Source of the DNA: Roseiarcus sp963749715
GTDB taxonomy: Bacteria > Pseudomonadota > Alphaproteobacteria > Rhizobiales > Beijerinckiaceae
Direction: 5' to 3'
NCBI GenBank assembly: GCA_963749715.1
Contig: CAVVNR010000013.1
Span: 1 to 64,000, forward strand
Length of the DNA: 64,000 bases
Positions 35,436 through 43,986 of the stretch are shown here, in pieces. The number at the start of each line of letters is the position of its first letter. Position 1 is the stretch's first letter. The notes under the pieces are model-generated. The model was not told where the DNA came from, did not search any database, and saw nothing but the letters and a program-made list of their open reading frames with translations. Made by a program: the position numbers and the translations under genes.

Positions 35436-37163
35436 ATGGCTTTGAGCGAGGCGGAAGAGTTCATAAGTCAGGGCCTACCGGTCGACGCCGGACGGGTGGC
35501 GGCCGCGCTTGACGGCCGATCCGTGGTTCTCGTCGGCATGATGGGGGCCGGAAAAACCTCGGTCGGGAAACGGCTTGCTGCCAGGCTCGGGCTTCCGTTC
35601 GTCGACGCCGACGCGGAGATCGAAGCTGGCGCGCAACTGACCATTTCCGAGATCTTCGATCGCTTCGGCGAACCCTATTTCCGCGAAGGCGAACGCAAGG
35701 TGATCGCCCGCCTGCTCAATGGCGGGCCACTGGTCCTGGCGACCGGCGGCGGCGCCTTCATGAATGTGACAACGCGCGACAACATCGCCAAAAGCGGTAT
35801 TTCCATCTGGCTGAAGCCGAGTTTCGACATTCTGCTCGCGCGCGTGCGTAAAAAGTCCAACCGGCCGCTATTGAAAACTATGGACCCGGAAAAGACCCTG
35901 CGCCGGCTGCTCGAGGAGCGGGCGCCGACTTATGCGCTCGCCGATTTCACCATCGAATCGCTCGACGGCTCCCATGACACGGTCGTCGACGCAATTCTTC
36001 AGCGTCTCGACGCGGCGCTCAGCAACGATGTCGAGCCCGCCCGGGAGGGGAGACGCAGGGTGGAGGTGCCGCTCGGAGAGCGCGCCTATTCCATCCTGAT
36101 CGGGCCCGGCGTCCTCGACGACGCCGGGGCCGAAGTCGCGAGGATCGCGCCGCGCGCCCATTGCGCGATCGTGACCGACGCCCGCGTCGCGCCGCTCTAT
36201 CTCGATCGGGTCAGCGCCAGCTTGCGGGAAGCGGGTTTGCGGTCGACGCCGATCGTGTGCCCGCCAGGCGAAGCGACCAAGTGCTATGCGGAATTCGCCC
36301 GCGTTTGCGATGCGCTGATCGAGGCGCGCATCGAGCGACGAGACGTTGTTATCGCGCTCGGCGGCGGCGTGATCGGCGATCTCGCCGGATTCTGCGCCGC
36401 AAGCCTGCGCCGGGGCGTGCGCCTCGTCCAGATCCCGACCACCCTTCTCGCCCAGGTCGATTCCAGCGTCGGCGGCAAGACGGGCATCAATTCGCGGCAC
36501 GGGAAGAACCTCGTCGGCGCCTTTCATCAACCGTCGCTGGTGCTCGCCGACACAAACTGTCTCGATACGCTGAGCGAGCGCGACTTTCGCGCCGGCTACG
36601 CCGAAATCGTCAAGTACGGGCTGATCGGCGACCGCGGATTTTTCGAATTTCTGGAATCGAACTGGCGCGGCGCGTTCGACGGAGGTCCGGCGCGCGCCGA
36701 AGCGATCGCGATCAGTTGCGCCGCCAAGGCGCGTGTCGTCGCCGCCGACGAGACCGAGCAGGGAGAGCGCGCGCTGCTCAATCTCGGCCATACCTTCGGG
36801 CACGCGCTCGAGAACCTGACCAGTTACAATTCAGCGCGGCTCGTGCATGGCGAGGGCGTCGCCATCGGCATGGCCTACGCGTTCCGTTTTTCCCGTGACC
36901 TGGGCTTATGCACGGGGCAGGACGCGATGCGGGTCGAGGCGCACTTGAAGGCGGTAGGTCTTCCGACTCGGTTGGGCGACATTCCTGGATTCGCGCCCAA
37001 GCCGGAGGATGTGCTCGCCGCCATGCGCCAGGACAAGAAGATCGACCGCGGACGGCTGACCTTCATTCTCGTCCGGGGCATCGGCGAGAGTTTCGTCGCC
37101 CGCGACGTCGACGAAGCGAGCGTCTCGGCTTTCCTGGCCCGCGAGGCGGCAGTTTCGAGCTGA
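35436..37163 (+). CDS. aroKB: bifunctional shikimate kinase/3-dehydroquinate synthase
   Basis: One uninterrupted 575-residue frame contains two shikimate-pathway enzymes. Residues about 30-200 are shikimate kinase: Walker A GMMGAGKTSVGKRLAARLG, DADAEIE, LATGGGAF and KKSNRPLL. From about residue 208 it is 3-dehydroquinate synthase: ALGGGVIGDLAGFCAAS, QIPTTLLAQVDSSVGGKTG, YAEIVKYG and the zinc-ligand region NLGHTFGHALE. In most bacteria aroK and aroB are separate adjacent genes; here the stop and start between them are gone. ATG 35436 (MALSEAEEF) is the best start. No frameshift is needed, so the fusion looks genuine. Confidence 0.93.
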   Translation: MALSEAEEFISQGLPVDAGRVAAALDGRSVVLVGMMGAGKTSVGKRLAARLGLPFVDADAEIEAGAQLTISEIFDRFGEPYFREGERKVIARLLNGGPLVLATGGGAFMNVTTRDNIAKSGISIWLKPSFDILLARVRKKSNRPLLKTMDPEKTLRRLLEERAPTYALADFTIESLDGSHDTVVDAILQRLDAALSNDVEPAREGRRRVEVPLGERAYSILIGPGVLDDAGAEVARIAPRAHCAIVTDARVAPLYLDRVSASLREAGLRSTPIVCPPGEATKCYAEFARVCDALIEARIERRDVVIALGGGVIGDLAGFCAASLRRGVRLVQIPTTLLAQVDSSVGGKTGINSRHGKNLVGAFHQPSLVLADTNCLDTLSERDFRAGYAEIVKYGLIGDRGFFEFLESNWRGAFDGGPARAEAIAISCAAKARVVAADETEQGERALLNLGHTFGHALENLTSYNSARLVHGEGVAIGMAYAFRFSRDLGLCTGQDAMRVEAHLKAVGLPTRLGDIPGFAPKPEDVLAAMRQDKKIDRGRLTFILVRGIGESFVARDVDEASVSAFLAREAAVSS

Positions 37164-37190
37164 GAGTCGGCCTTAGCATGCATTACTCGC

Positions 37191-37204
37191 GCACGCGCGC
37201 GTGC
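37191..37204. repeat. 14-bp perfect palindrome between aroKB and corC-like gene
   Basis: GCACGCGCGCGTGC lies 12 bases before the start codon of the next gene. It could be a short hairpin or a protein-binding site. Its closeness to the start would allow it to influence translation. No further evidence. Confidence 0.3.
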
Positions 37205-37216
37205 TAGAACCGATCC

Positions 37217-38533
37217 ATGGCGTATAGCCTCGACATTGTCGTCATCGCGGTGAGTATATTCGCCGCCGCGTTCTTCGCCGGCGCCGAGACCGCGCTGACC
37301 GCCGCATCCCGGGCGCGCATGCACGCGCTGGAAATGGCAGGCGACAGCAGGGCGAAACTGGTCACTCGGTTAATCGGCATGCGCGGCCGCCTCATCAGCG
37401 CGATGCTGCTCGGCGGACAATTCGTCACCATCGGCGCGTCGGCGATCGCGACGAGCGTGCTGCTCGGCCTGTTTGGCGATCACGGCGTATGGGCGGCGAC
37501 CATCATCATGACCGCGCTGATCGTCATTTTTGGCGAGGTGCTGCCGAAGACGATCGCCATCGCCCATCCCGACCGCGTATCCCTGTTGATCGCGCCGCTG
37601 GTGCTGTTTTTCGTGCGAGTATTCGGTCCGATCGTCAGCGCGGTCGAGGCGCTGGTGCGTGGCGTCCTGCGGTTGTTCGGCGTCTCGCTCGTCGACGAGG
37701 ACGCAGGCGTTTCCGGTCATGACGAATTGATGGGAGCGGTCGACATCCTGCATCGCGAGGGGGAGGTCGAGCGGGACGAGCGCGACATGTTCGGCGGCCT
37801 CCTGGAATTGTCCGAGATTCCGGTGTCGGACGTGATGATTCATCGCACCAAGATGCGGCTCATCGACGCCGACCTGCCGCCCGAGGAGCTGGTGCGCGAA
37901 GTCATCGCTTCGCCCTACACCCGAATGCCGCTCTGGCGCGGCGAGCCGGATAATATCGTCGGCGTCCTCCACGCCAAGGACCTGCTCCGGGCCTATGTCG
38001 CGGCGAGCGGAGACGCCAGCAAGCTCAATATCGCCGATCTGACGCTCGAGCCCTGGTTCATCCCCGAGTCGACGACCTTGCGCGACCAACTGCAGGCGTT
38101 CCTGCGTCGAAAGATGCACTCCGCTCTGGTCGTCGACGAATACGGCGTCGTGCAGGGGCTCATAACGCTCGAGGACATCATCGAGGAGATCGTCGGCGAC
38201 ATTCGCGACGAGCACGACGTGGCCGTTCAGGGCGTGCGCAAGCAGCGGGATGGCTCGATCGTGATCGACGGCTCGGCGACCATCCGCGAGCTCAATCGGG
38301 CGATGGGCTGGAATCTGCCTGACGACGAAGCCGCGACCGTGGCGGGTCTCGTCATCCATGAGGCGCGCTCGATTCCCGAGCCGCGCCAGAACTTCAGCTT
38401 TCACGGCTTCCGTTTCGAAGTGCTGCGCAAGCAGCGCAACCGGATCGCCGCGCTGAGAATTACCCCACTGGCGCCGCGTTCGGCGGCGCCCCCGGCGATC
38501 GGCCAGGAAGGCGAAACGGCGTCCCATGACTGA
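37217..38533 (+). CDS. hemolysin C/CorC-type transporter (CNNM + CBS)
   Basis: A 438-residue membrane protein. An N-terminal CNNM/DUF21 domain has several helices and the segment FFAGAETALTAASRARMHAL. Two CBS domains follow (DVMIHRTKMRLIDADLPPEEL; MHSALVVDEYGVVQGLITLED, then IIEEIVGDIRDEHD). A C-terminal CorC_HlyC domain ends the protein. Family members are implicated in magnesium or cobalt efflux. It follows aroKB by 53 bases and may share its transcript. Confidence 0.9.
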   Translation: MAYSLDIVVIAVSIFAAAFFAGAETALTAASRARMHALEMAGDSRAKLVTRLIGMRGRLISAMLLGGQFVTIGASAIATSVLLGLFGDHGVWAATIIMTALIVIFGEVLPKTIAIAHPDRVSLLIAPLVLFFVRVFGPIVSAVEALVRGVLRLFGVSLVDEDAGVSGHDELMGAVDILHREGEVERDERDMFGGLLELSEIPVSDVMIHRTKMRLIDADLPPEELVREVIASPYTRMPLWRGEPDNIVGVLHAKDLLRAYVAASGDASKLNIADLTLEPWFIPESTTLRDQLQAFLRRKMHSALVVDEYGVVQGLITLEDIIEEIVGDIRDEHDVAVQGVRKQRDGSIVIDGSATIRELNRAMGWNLPDDEAATVAGLVIHEARSIPEPRQNFSFHGFRFEVLRKQRNRIAALRITPLAPRSAAPPAIGQEGETASHD

Positions 38534-38649
38534 GGCAAACTCAGGCCGCCCGCGGCGGACGGCCGGCGGCGCCGGAATCCGTTGCCGGTTCCCCGGACAT
38601 ACCTATATAAGCGCGCAGCGTATCGGCCGGCGGCCGTCAAGAGGTTTGG

Positions 38650-39759
38650 ATGTCCTGGAATAATCAAGGCGGCGGACCCTGGCGATCGCCGGGGCGGGGC
38701 CCTTGGGGCCAGGGACCGTTCGGCCCGCCTCCAACCGGCGACCTCGAAGAAATCATTCGCCGCGTTCAGGACGCCCTGTCCAAATTGACCCCGGGCGGAT
38801 CGGGAAGCGCCGGGGGGAAGGGGTTCGGCGGCCGCGGAGCGCTGTTCCTTGTGCTCGCCGCGCTCTTGCTCTGGTTCGCCTGGGGAACGTTCTATACCGT
38901 CCAGCCGAGCGAAGTCGGCATCAATCTCGTGTTCGGCCGCTATACCGGCAAGACGGCGGCGGGCCTCAACACCAACTGGCCATGGCCGGTCGGCTCGGTC
39001 ATCAAGGTTCCGGTCTGGGACCAGCAGATCACCGAAGTCGGCTATCGCAGTCTCGGCGCCAGCGCCGACATCCCCGAAGAAAGCCAGATGCTGACCGGGG
39101 ACAAGAATATCGTCGACGTCCACTTCCGGGTGAATTGGCAGATCGACCCCGCCAAGCCCGAAGACTATGTGTTCAACATCCTCAACCCGCGCGAGACGGT
39201 CAAGGCGGTGGCCGAGAGCATCATGCGCGAGGTCGTCGGGCTGAAGACCATCGACGGCATTCTGACCACCGACCGGGCGTCGGTCGAAGCCGATGTGCAA
39301 AAGCGGATGCAGGACCTCCTTAATACGTACCGGGCCGGCGTTCTCGTCAAGCAGGTGCAGCTGCAGTCGGTCGACGCCCCGAGCCAGGTCCTTTCCGCCT
39401 ATCGCGACGTGACCGCCGCGCAGCAGGACCAGCAGCGTGCGGTCAACGAGGCCGAGACCTACGCCAACAAGGTGGTGCCCGAGGCCGAGGGCGGGGCCGC
39501 CCGCATCGTCGCCGAGGCCAACGCCTATCGCGAGCAGACGATCCTCGAAGCGAAAGGCCAGACCTCCCGCTACAACCAGATCTACGACCAGTACAAGAAG
39601 GCGCCGGGCGTGACCCGCGAGCGCATGTACCTCGAGACGATGGAACGCGTGCTTGGCCCGATGGACAAGACAATCGTCGATTCGAACTCCGCCAGCCCGC
39701 CGGTGCCCTACATCGCGCTCGAACCGTTGCAGTCCAAGCCCGGAGCAAGCGGCAAATGA
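38650..39759 (+). CDS. hflK: FtsH protease modulator HflK
   Basis: A 369-residue membrane protein of the SPFH/band 7 family that forms a cage with HflC around FtsH and tunes its proteolysis. The Gly/Pro-rich N-terminus (MSWNNQGGGPWRSPGRGPWG) precedes one transmembrane helix (ALFLVLAALLLWFAWGTFYT). The SPFH domain begins VQPSEVGINLVFGRY. A long coiled-coil helix (AAQQDQQRAVNEAETYANKV) follows. The stop overlaps the hflC start by four bases. Confidence 0.95.
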   Translation: MSWNNQGGGPWRSPGRGPWGQGPFGPPPTGDLEEIIRRVQDALSKLTPGGSGSAGGKGFGGRGALFLVLAALLLWFAWGTFYTVQPSEVGINLVFGRYTGKTAAGLNTNWPWPVGSVIKVPVWDQQITEVGYRSLGASADIPEESQMLTGDKNIVDVHFRVNWQIDPAKPEDYVFNILNPRETVKAVAESIMREVVGLKTIDGILTTDRASVEADVQKRMQDLLNTYRAGVLVKQVQLQSVDAPSQVLSAYRDVTAAQQDQQRAVNEAETYANKVVPEAEGGAARIVAEANAYREQTILEAKGQTSRYNQIYDQYKKAPGVTRERMYLETMERVLGPMDKTIVDSNSASPPVPYIALEPLQSKPGASGK

Positions 39760-40667
39760 GGCGGTCCCTGAACGGCGTCGTTCTGGCCGCGATCGCAATC
39801 GTCGCCATCATTGTCGCGTCGATGGCGACGTTCGTCGTCGATCCCACCGAACAGGCGCTGATTCTGCGTTTCGGCCAACCGGTGCGCGACTTGATTGACG
39901 CCCCGGGCCTCTATTTCAAGTGGCCGTTCGTCGACACGGTGGTCTATATCGACAAGCGCATCCTCGCGCTCGACAACGAGCGCCAGGAAGTGCTGGTGTC
40001 CGACAATCAGCGTCTGGAGGTCGACGCCTTCGTGCGCTACCGCATCGCCGATCCGCTGTTGTTCTATCAATCCGTCTACAACACCCGCGGCGCCGACGCG
40101 CAACTCGGCGGCATGCTGAATTCGGCGCTGCGCCGCACCCTGTCGGGGGCCTCGATTACCGACATCGTGCGCGACAAGCGCGACGCGCTGATGGCCGACA
40201 TCCGCGACCAGATGATCGCCGGCGCCAAGCGCTTCGGCCTCCAGGTCGTCGACGTGCGGATCAAGCGCGCCGACCTGCCGGCGGAGAACTCGGAAGCCGT
40301 GTTCCGGCGCATGCAGACCGAGCGGCAGCAGCGCGCCGCCTCCTATCGGGCGCAAGGGTCGCAGCAGAGCCAGCAGATCAAGGCCGAAGCGGACCGAAAG
40401 GTCACCGTCATCACCGCCCAGGCTCAGCAGCAGTCCGAGCAGATCCGCGGCGAGGGCGACGGCGAGCGCAACCGCATCTTCGCCGAGGCCTACGGGGCGG
40501 ACCCCGAGTTTTTCGCCTTCTATCGCTCGATGCAGGCCTATCAGAACAGCTTCGCCAACGGACAGACGCGGGCGCTCATCAGTCCCAAGTCAGACTTCTT
40601 TCGTTACTTTTCGACGGCGACGCCCCCGCCTGAGACGGCAACGGCGCCAACGGCGAAGTCGGACTGA
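39756..40667 (+). CDS. hflC: FtsH protease modulator HflC
   Basis: A 303-residue partner of HflK. One N-terminal helix (VVLAAIAIVAIIVASMATF) is followed by the SPFH domain (VVDPTEQALILRFGQPV, LYFKWPFVDTVVYIDKRIL). The coiled-coil segment contains the HflC-specific MQTERQQRAASYRAQG, and YGADPEFFAFYRSMQAYQ ends the domain. It is translationally coupled to hflK and followed two bases later by a DUF2065 gene. Confidence 0.95.
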   Translation: MRRSLNGVVLAAIAIVAIIVASMATFVVDPTEQALILRFGQPVRDLIDAPGLYFKWPFVDTVVYIDKRILALDNERQEVLVSDNQRLEVDAFVRYRIADPLLFYQSVYNTRGADAQLGGMLNSALRRTLSGASITDIVRDKRDALMADIRDQMIAGAKRFGLQVVDVRIKRADLPAENSEAVFRRMQTERQQRAASYRAQGSQQSQQIKAEADRKVTVITAQAQQQSEQIRGEGDGERNRIFAEAYGADPEFFAFYRSMQAYQNSFANGQTRALISPKSDFFRYFSTATPPPETATAPTAKSD

Positions 40668-40668
40668 C

Positions 40669-40860
40669 ATGCGCGATTTCATCGTCGCGATCGGGCTGGT
40701 GTTGGCGATCGAGGGTTTGCTGATGGCCGGCTTCACCAACTCAATGCGCGCGCGGATGGCGATCGCCGCCCGCGAGGATCCGGGGAAATTGCGCGGGATC
40801 GGTCTTGGCGCTGCTTTTGTTGGGGTGGCGATCGTCTGGGCGTCCCGCTCGCTTCTCTGA
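40669..40860 (+). CDS. DUF2065 family small membrane protein
   Basis: A 63-residue protein with two hydrophobic helices (FIVAIGLVLAIEGLLMAGF and GIGLGAAFVGVAIVWASRSL). The sequence between them (REDPGKLRGIGL) is typical of DUF2065. It lies immediately after hflC, the usual location, suggesting a link to the HflKC-FtsH membrane complex. Function is unknown. Confidence 0.88.
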   Translation: MRDFIVAIGLVLAIEGLLMAGFTNSMRARMAIAAREDPGKLRGIGLGAAFVGVAIVWASRSLL

Positions 40861-40918
40861 CTGCTTCTCCGGCGAAGCACGTCCCGCCGGGCCGATCGAC
40901 GAACCTGAGGAAAAACCG

Positions 40919-42415
40919 ATGCAGAACGACCCGCTGCGAAATTCAGCGAAGCATCGCCGGCATGCCCCCGCGGCGTTGGCGCTCGCGGTCGCTTCGACGT
41001 TCCTCGGCGCTCCCCTGGCGCTCACGCCCGCCAGTCCCGCCTTCGCCCAGTCGCGGCCGAGCAATCTCGCCGATCTTGTCGATCAGGTCGCCGAAGCCGT
41101 TGTCAACATCTCGGCCAGTCAGACGGTCGACGACAAGGACAGCAGCGCTCCGGATTTGCCGAAGGGCACGCCGTTCGACGAGATGTTCGAGGAGTTCTTC
41201 AAGAACCATGGCATCGCGCCGCAACCGCGCGCGCGCAGGGCGCAGTCTCTCGGCTCCGGCTTCGTCATCGATCCGAGCGGCGTCGTCATCACCAACAATC
41301 ATGTGATCGGGGACGCCAACGACATTGTGGTCATCTTCACCGACGGGCGCAAACTCAAGGCCACCGTCGTCGGCAAGGATCCCAAGGTGGACGTCGCGGT
41401 GCTGAAGGTCGAGAGCGACAAGCCGCTGAAAACCGTCAAGTTCGGCGACAGCGACAAGATGCGCGTCGGCGAGGGCGTGATGGCGGTCGGCAATCCGTTC
41501 GGCCTTGGCGAGACCGTGACCGCCGGCATCATCTCAGCCCGCAATCGCAGCCTGGATGGGCCCTACGACGACTATCTGCAGACCGACGCCTCGATCAACA
41601 AGGGCAATTCGGGCGGCCCGCTGTTCAATTTGCAGGGCGAGGTGATCGGCATCAACACCGCCATCCTCTCGCCTTCGGGAGGCTCGATCGGCATCGGGTT
41701 CGCGACGCCGTCGGCGACCGTGGTGCCGGTGATCGCCCAGCTCAAGGCGTTCCATGAGACAAGGCGGGGCTGGCTCGGCGTTCGTATCCAGCCGGTCGAC
41801 GACACCATCGCCGACAGCCTGGGGCTGGGCTCGCCGCGCGGCGCTCTCATCGCCGGGGTGGACGCGAAGGGCCCGGCCAAGCCGGCCGGGCTGTTGGCGG
41901 GCGACGTGATCGTCAAGTTCGACGGCAAGGAGGTGAAAGAATCGCGCGATCTTCCGCGTCTTGTGGCGTCGATGCCGGTCGGCAAGGACGTCGAGGTCGT
42001 GGTCATCCGCAACGGCCAGGAAGTCGCCAAGACGGTGACGCTCGGGCGCCTCGAGGATGGGGAAAAGAAGACGGCGCTCGCCACCGAGGACAACGACGGG
42101 TTGCCGCCGGACGCGGTCGCCAAGGCTCTCGGCATGGAGTTCTCCGCCCTCAGCGACGAGGCGCGCAAGTCCTTCAAGATCAAGGACAGCGTCAAGGGCG
42201 TGGTCGTCACGTCGGTCGACCCTGCTTCCGCCGCGGCGGAAAGGGGTCTGCGGGCGGGCGACGTGATCGAGGAGGTCAACCATCAGGCGGTCGAGCGCCC
42301 AGGCGATGTCGCCAAGGCGATCGACAGCGCGAAGACGGATTCGAAGAAGCCGGCGCTGCTTCTGGTGTCGAACGGCGAAGGCGTGGTCCGCTTCGTCGCC
42401 GTTCCGGTCAACTGA
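40919..42415 (+). CDS. degP: DegP/Do-family periplasmic serine protease
   Basis: A 498-residue HtrA-type protease and chaperone. A signal peptide (ALALAVASTFLGAPLALTPA, cleaving near AFAQ) targets it to the periplasm. The triad is His128 (TNNHVIGDAND), Asp158 (KVDVAVLKV) and Ser231 (KGNSGGPLF). Two PDZ domains follow (RRGWLGVRIQPVDD; DSVKGVVVTSVDPAS). ATG 40919 follows a GAGGAAA ribosome-binding site. It is in the hflKC-DUF2065 operon, a membrane and periplasm protein quality-control set. Confidence 0.94.
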   Translation: MQNDPLRNSAKHRRHAPAALALAVASTFLGAPLALTPASPAFAQSRPSNLADLVDQVAEAVVNISASQTVDDKDSSAPDLPKGTPFDEMFEEFFKNHGIAPQPRARRAQSLGSGFVIDPSGVVITNNHVIGDANDIVVIFTDGRKLKATVVGKDPKVDVAVLKVESDKPLKTVKFGDSDKMRVGEGVMAVGNPFGLGETVTAGIISARNRSLDGPYDDYLQTDASINKGNSGGPLFNLQGEVIGINTAILSPSGGSIGIGFATPSATVVPVIAQLKAFHETRRGWLGVRIQPVDDTIADSLGLGSPRGALIAGVDAKGPAKPAGLLAGDVIVKFDGKEVKESRDLPRLVASMPVGKDVEVVVIRNGQEVAKTVTLGRLEDGEKKTALATEDNDGLPPDAVAKALGMEFSALSDEARKSFKIKDSVKGVVVTSVDPASAAAERGLRAGDVIEEVNHQAVERPGDVAKAIDSAKTDSKKPALLLVSNGEGVVRFVAVPVN

Positions 42416-42431
42416 AACAAGGGGCGGCGCG

Positions 42432-43625
42432 ATGGCCGATGGATCCGCGACGACGGACAATGCGCTCGCGGTGGCGCGGGATGTCCTCAGGCGCGCGCCG
42501 CTGATCGACGGGCACAACGATCTCCCCTGGGTGATCCGCGTCGACCGGTCGGCGCGAGGCGATGTCGTCGCCTACGATCTGACCCGTGTGCATGACCGCG
42601 CCGACACCGACATTCCGCGCCTGCGCGAGGGCATGGTCGGGGCGCAGTTCTGGGCCGCCTTCCAGCCGACCGACGCGCCCCATCCGGCGCGCACCGCGCT
42701 CGAGCAGATCGACCTCATTCGCCGCATCGAGGAGGCTCATCCCGATGTGTTCCTGCCGGCGCGGCGGGCGGCGGATTACGCCAAGGCGAAGTCCGAGGGC
42801 AAGATCGCCTCTTTCATCGCGGTCGAGGGCGGCGTGGGGCTCGAGAATTCGTTGAGCCCGTTGCGAATCTGGCACGCGGCCGGCGTAAGGCTCATGACGC
42901 TGTGCCACAACGAGAGCCTGGATTGGGTGGATTCTGCGACCGACGCGCCGCGCAACGGCGGGCTCAACGCCTTCGGCCGCGCGGTCGTCGGCGAGCTCAA
43001 CCGCCTCGGGATCGTCATCGACCTCGCGCACGTGTCGCATGAGGCGATGCGCCGCGTGCTCGACGTGACCGAGGCGCCGGTGGCGCTGTCGCATTCCAAC
43101 GCCTATTCGCTCTGCGATCATCCGCGCAACGCGCCCGACGACGTTCTCAAGCGGCTCAAGGCCAACGGCGGACTGGTGATGGCGACATTCGTGCCGGGCT
43201 TCGTCTCGCAGCCGCTGCGCGACTGGCTGCGCCGTTCGCGCGACCTTTTTGGCAAGGCGCCGCTCGCAACCGATCCGAAGGCCCAGTTCGCCGACCTCGA
43301 GACCAAGCACGGTTCTGCGCCGAAAGCGAGCCTGGAGCAGGTCGCCGATCACATCGTGCGCCTGGTCGAGACCGCGGGCCTCGACCATGTCGGGGTCGGG
43401 TCCGATTATTTCGGCGGCGCTTCGCCGGTCGGGCTCGAGGACGTGAGCCGATTTCCGCACCTGTTCGCGGAGCTGGTGCGGCGCGGCTTCTCCGAGCGCG
43501 ACCTCGAGAAAATGTCGTCGCGCAACATGCTGCGGGTGCTGCGGCGGGTCGAGAGGGTCGCCGAGTTGCAGCGCGGGACCCGGCCGCCGGGGATCGGGCG
43601 GCTCGAGGACTACCGGAATCCGTAG
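42432..43625 (+). CDS. membrane dipeptidase (peptidase M19)
   Basis: A 397-residue zinc-dependent dipeptidase of the renal-dipeptidase family in the amidohydrolase superfamily. The metal-binding His-x-Asp is in LIDGHNDLPW, the bridging Glu in IAVEGGVGLEN, and His residues lie in DLAHVSHEAM and ALSHSNAYSL. The C-terminal block VGVGSDYFGGASPVGLED is conserved. It starts 16 bases after degP and ends eight bases before the ArsR gene, so all may be cotranscribed. It probably hydrolyses dipeptides, including D-amino-acid ones. Confidence 0.9.
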   Translation: MADGSATTDNALAVARDVLRRAPLIDGHNDLPWVIRVDRSARGDVVAYDLTRVHDRADTDIPRLREGMVGAQFWAAFQPTDAPHPARTALEQIDLIRRIEEAHPDVFLPARRAADYAKAKSEGKIASFIAVEGGVGLENSLSPLRIWHAAGVRLMTLCHNESLDWVDSATDAPRNGGLNAFGRAVVGELNRLGIVIDLAHVSHEAMRRVLDVTEAPVALSHSNAYSLCDHPRNAPDDVLKRLKANGGLVMATFVPGFVSQPLRDWLRRSRDLFGKAPLATDPKAQFADLETKHGSAPKASLEQVADHIVRLVETAGLDHVGVGSDYFGGASPVGLEDVSRFPHLFAELVRRGFSERDLEKMSSRNMLRVLRRVERVAELQRGTRPPGIGRLEDYRNP

Positions 43626-43633
43626 GGACGGCC

Positions 43634-43978
43634 ATGGCGCTCCTGAACGCGAGCCGGCCGCAGCCGAACGTGGACGTCGGCCGCATGGCGCCGCGCGCTC
43701 GCGAGGCGAGCGCATTCCTCAAGGCGCTGGCGCACGAGTTGCGGCTGATGATCCTGTGCGATCTCTTGCATGGCGAGAAGTCCGTCGGCGAGCTCGAGGC
43801 GCTGCTCGCGAGGCGCCAGTCGACGGTGTCGCAGCAACTGGCGCGGCTGCGGTTCGAGGGCCTGGTCGCCGCGCGCCGTGACGGCAAGACGATCTATTAC
43901 AGCATCGCCAGCGACAAGGCGCGTTCGGTCATCGCCGCGCTCTATGAATCGTTCTGCAAGCCGGGCGAAGGCGCGTAG
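43634..43978 (+). CDS. ArsR-family regulator, SqrR/BigR-like
   Basis: A 114-residue winged-helix repressor. The DNA-binding helix is QSTVSQQLARLRFEGLVAAR followed by the wing DGKTIYYSIA. Two cysteines, one in LRLMILCDLL and one in YESFCKPG, occupy the positions of the reactive pair in the persulfide sensors SqrR and BigR. The typical metal-site motif ELCVCDL of ArsR/SmtB is absent. I therefore infer a thiol-based sensor of reactive sulfur or oxidants rather than a metal sensor. It is convergent with an MFS pump gene and follows the dipeptidase. Confidence 0.82.
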   Translation: MALLNASRPQPNVDVGRMAPRAREASAFLKALAHELRLMILCDLLHGEKSVGELEALLARRQSTVSQQLARLRFEGLVAARRDGKTIYYSIASDKARSVIAALYESFCKPGEGA

Positions 43979-43986
43979 CGTCCGCC

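Noticed and set aside
37370..38527. 385-codon minus-strand open frame
   Set aside because: Antisense to the CorC-like gene with no recognisable domain.
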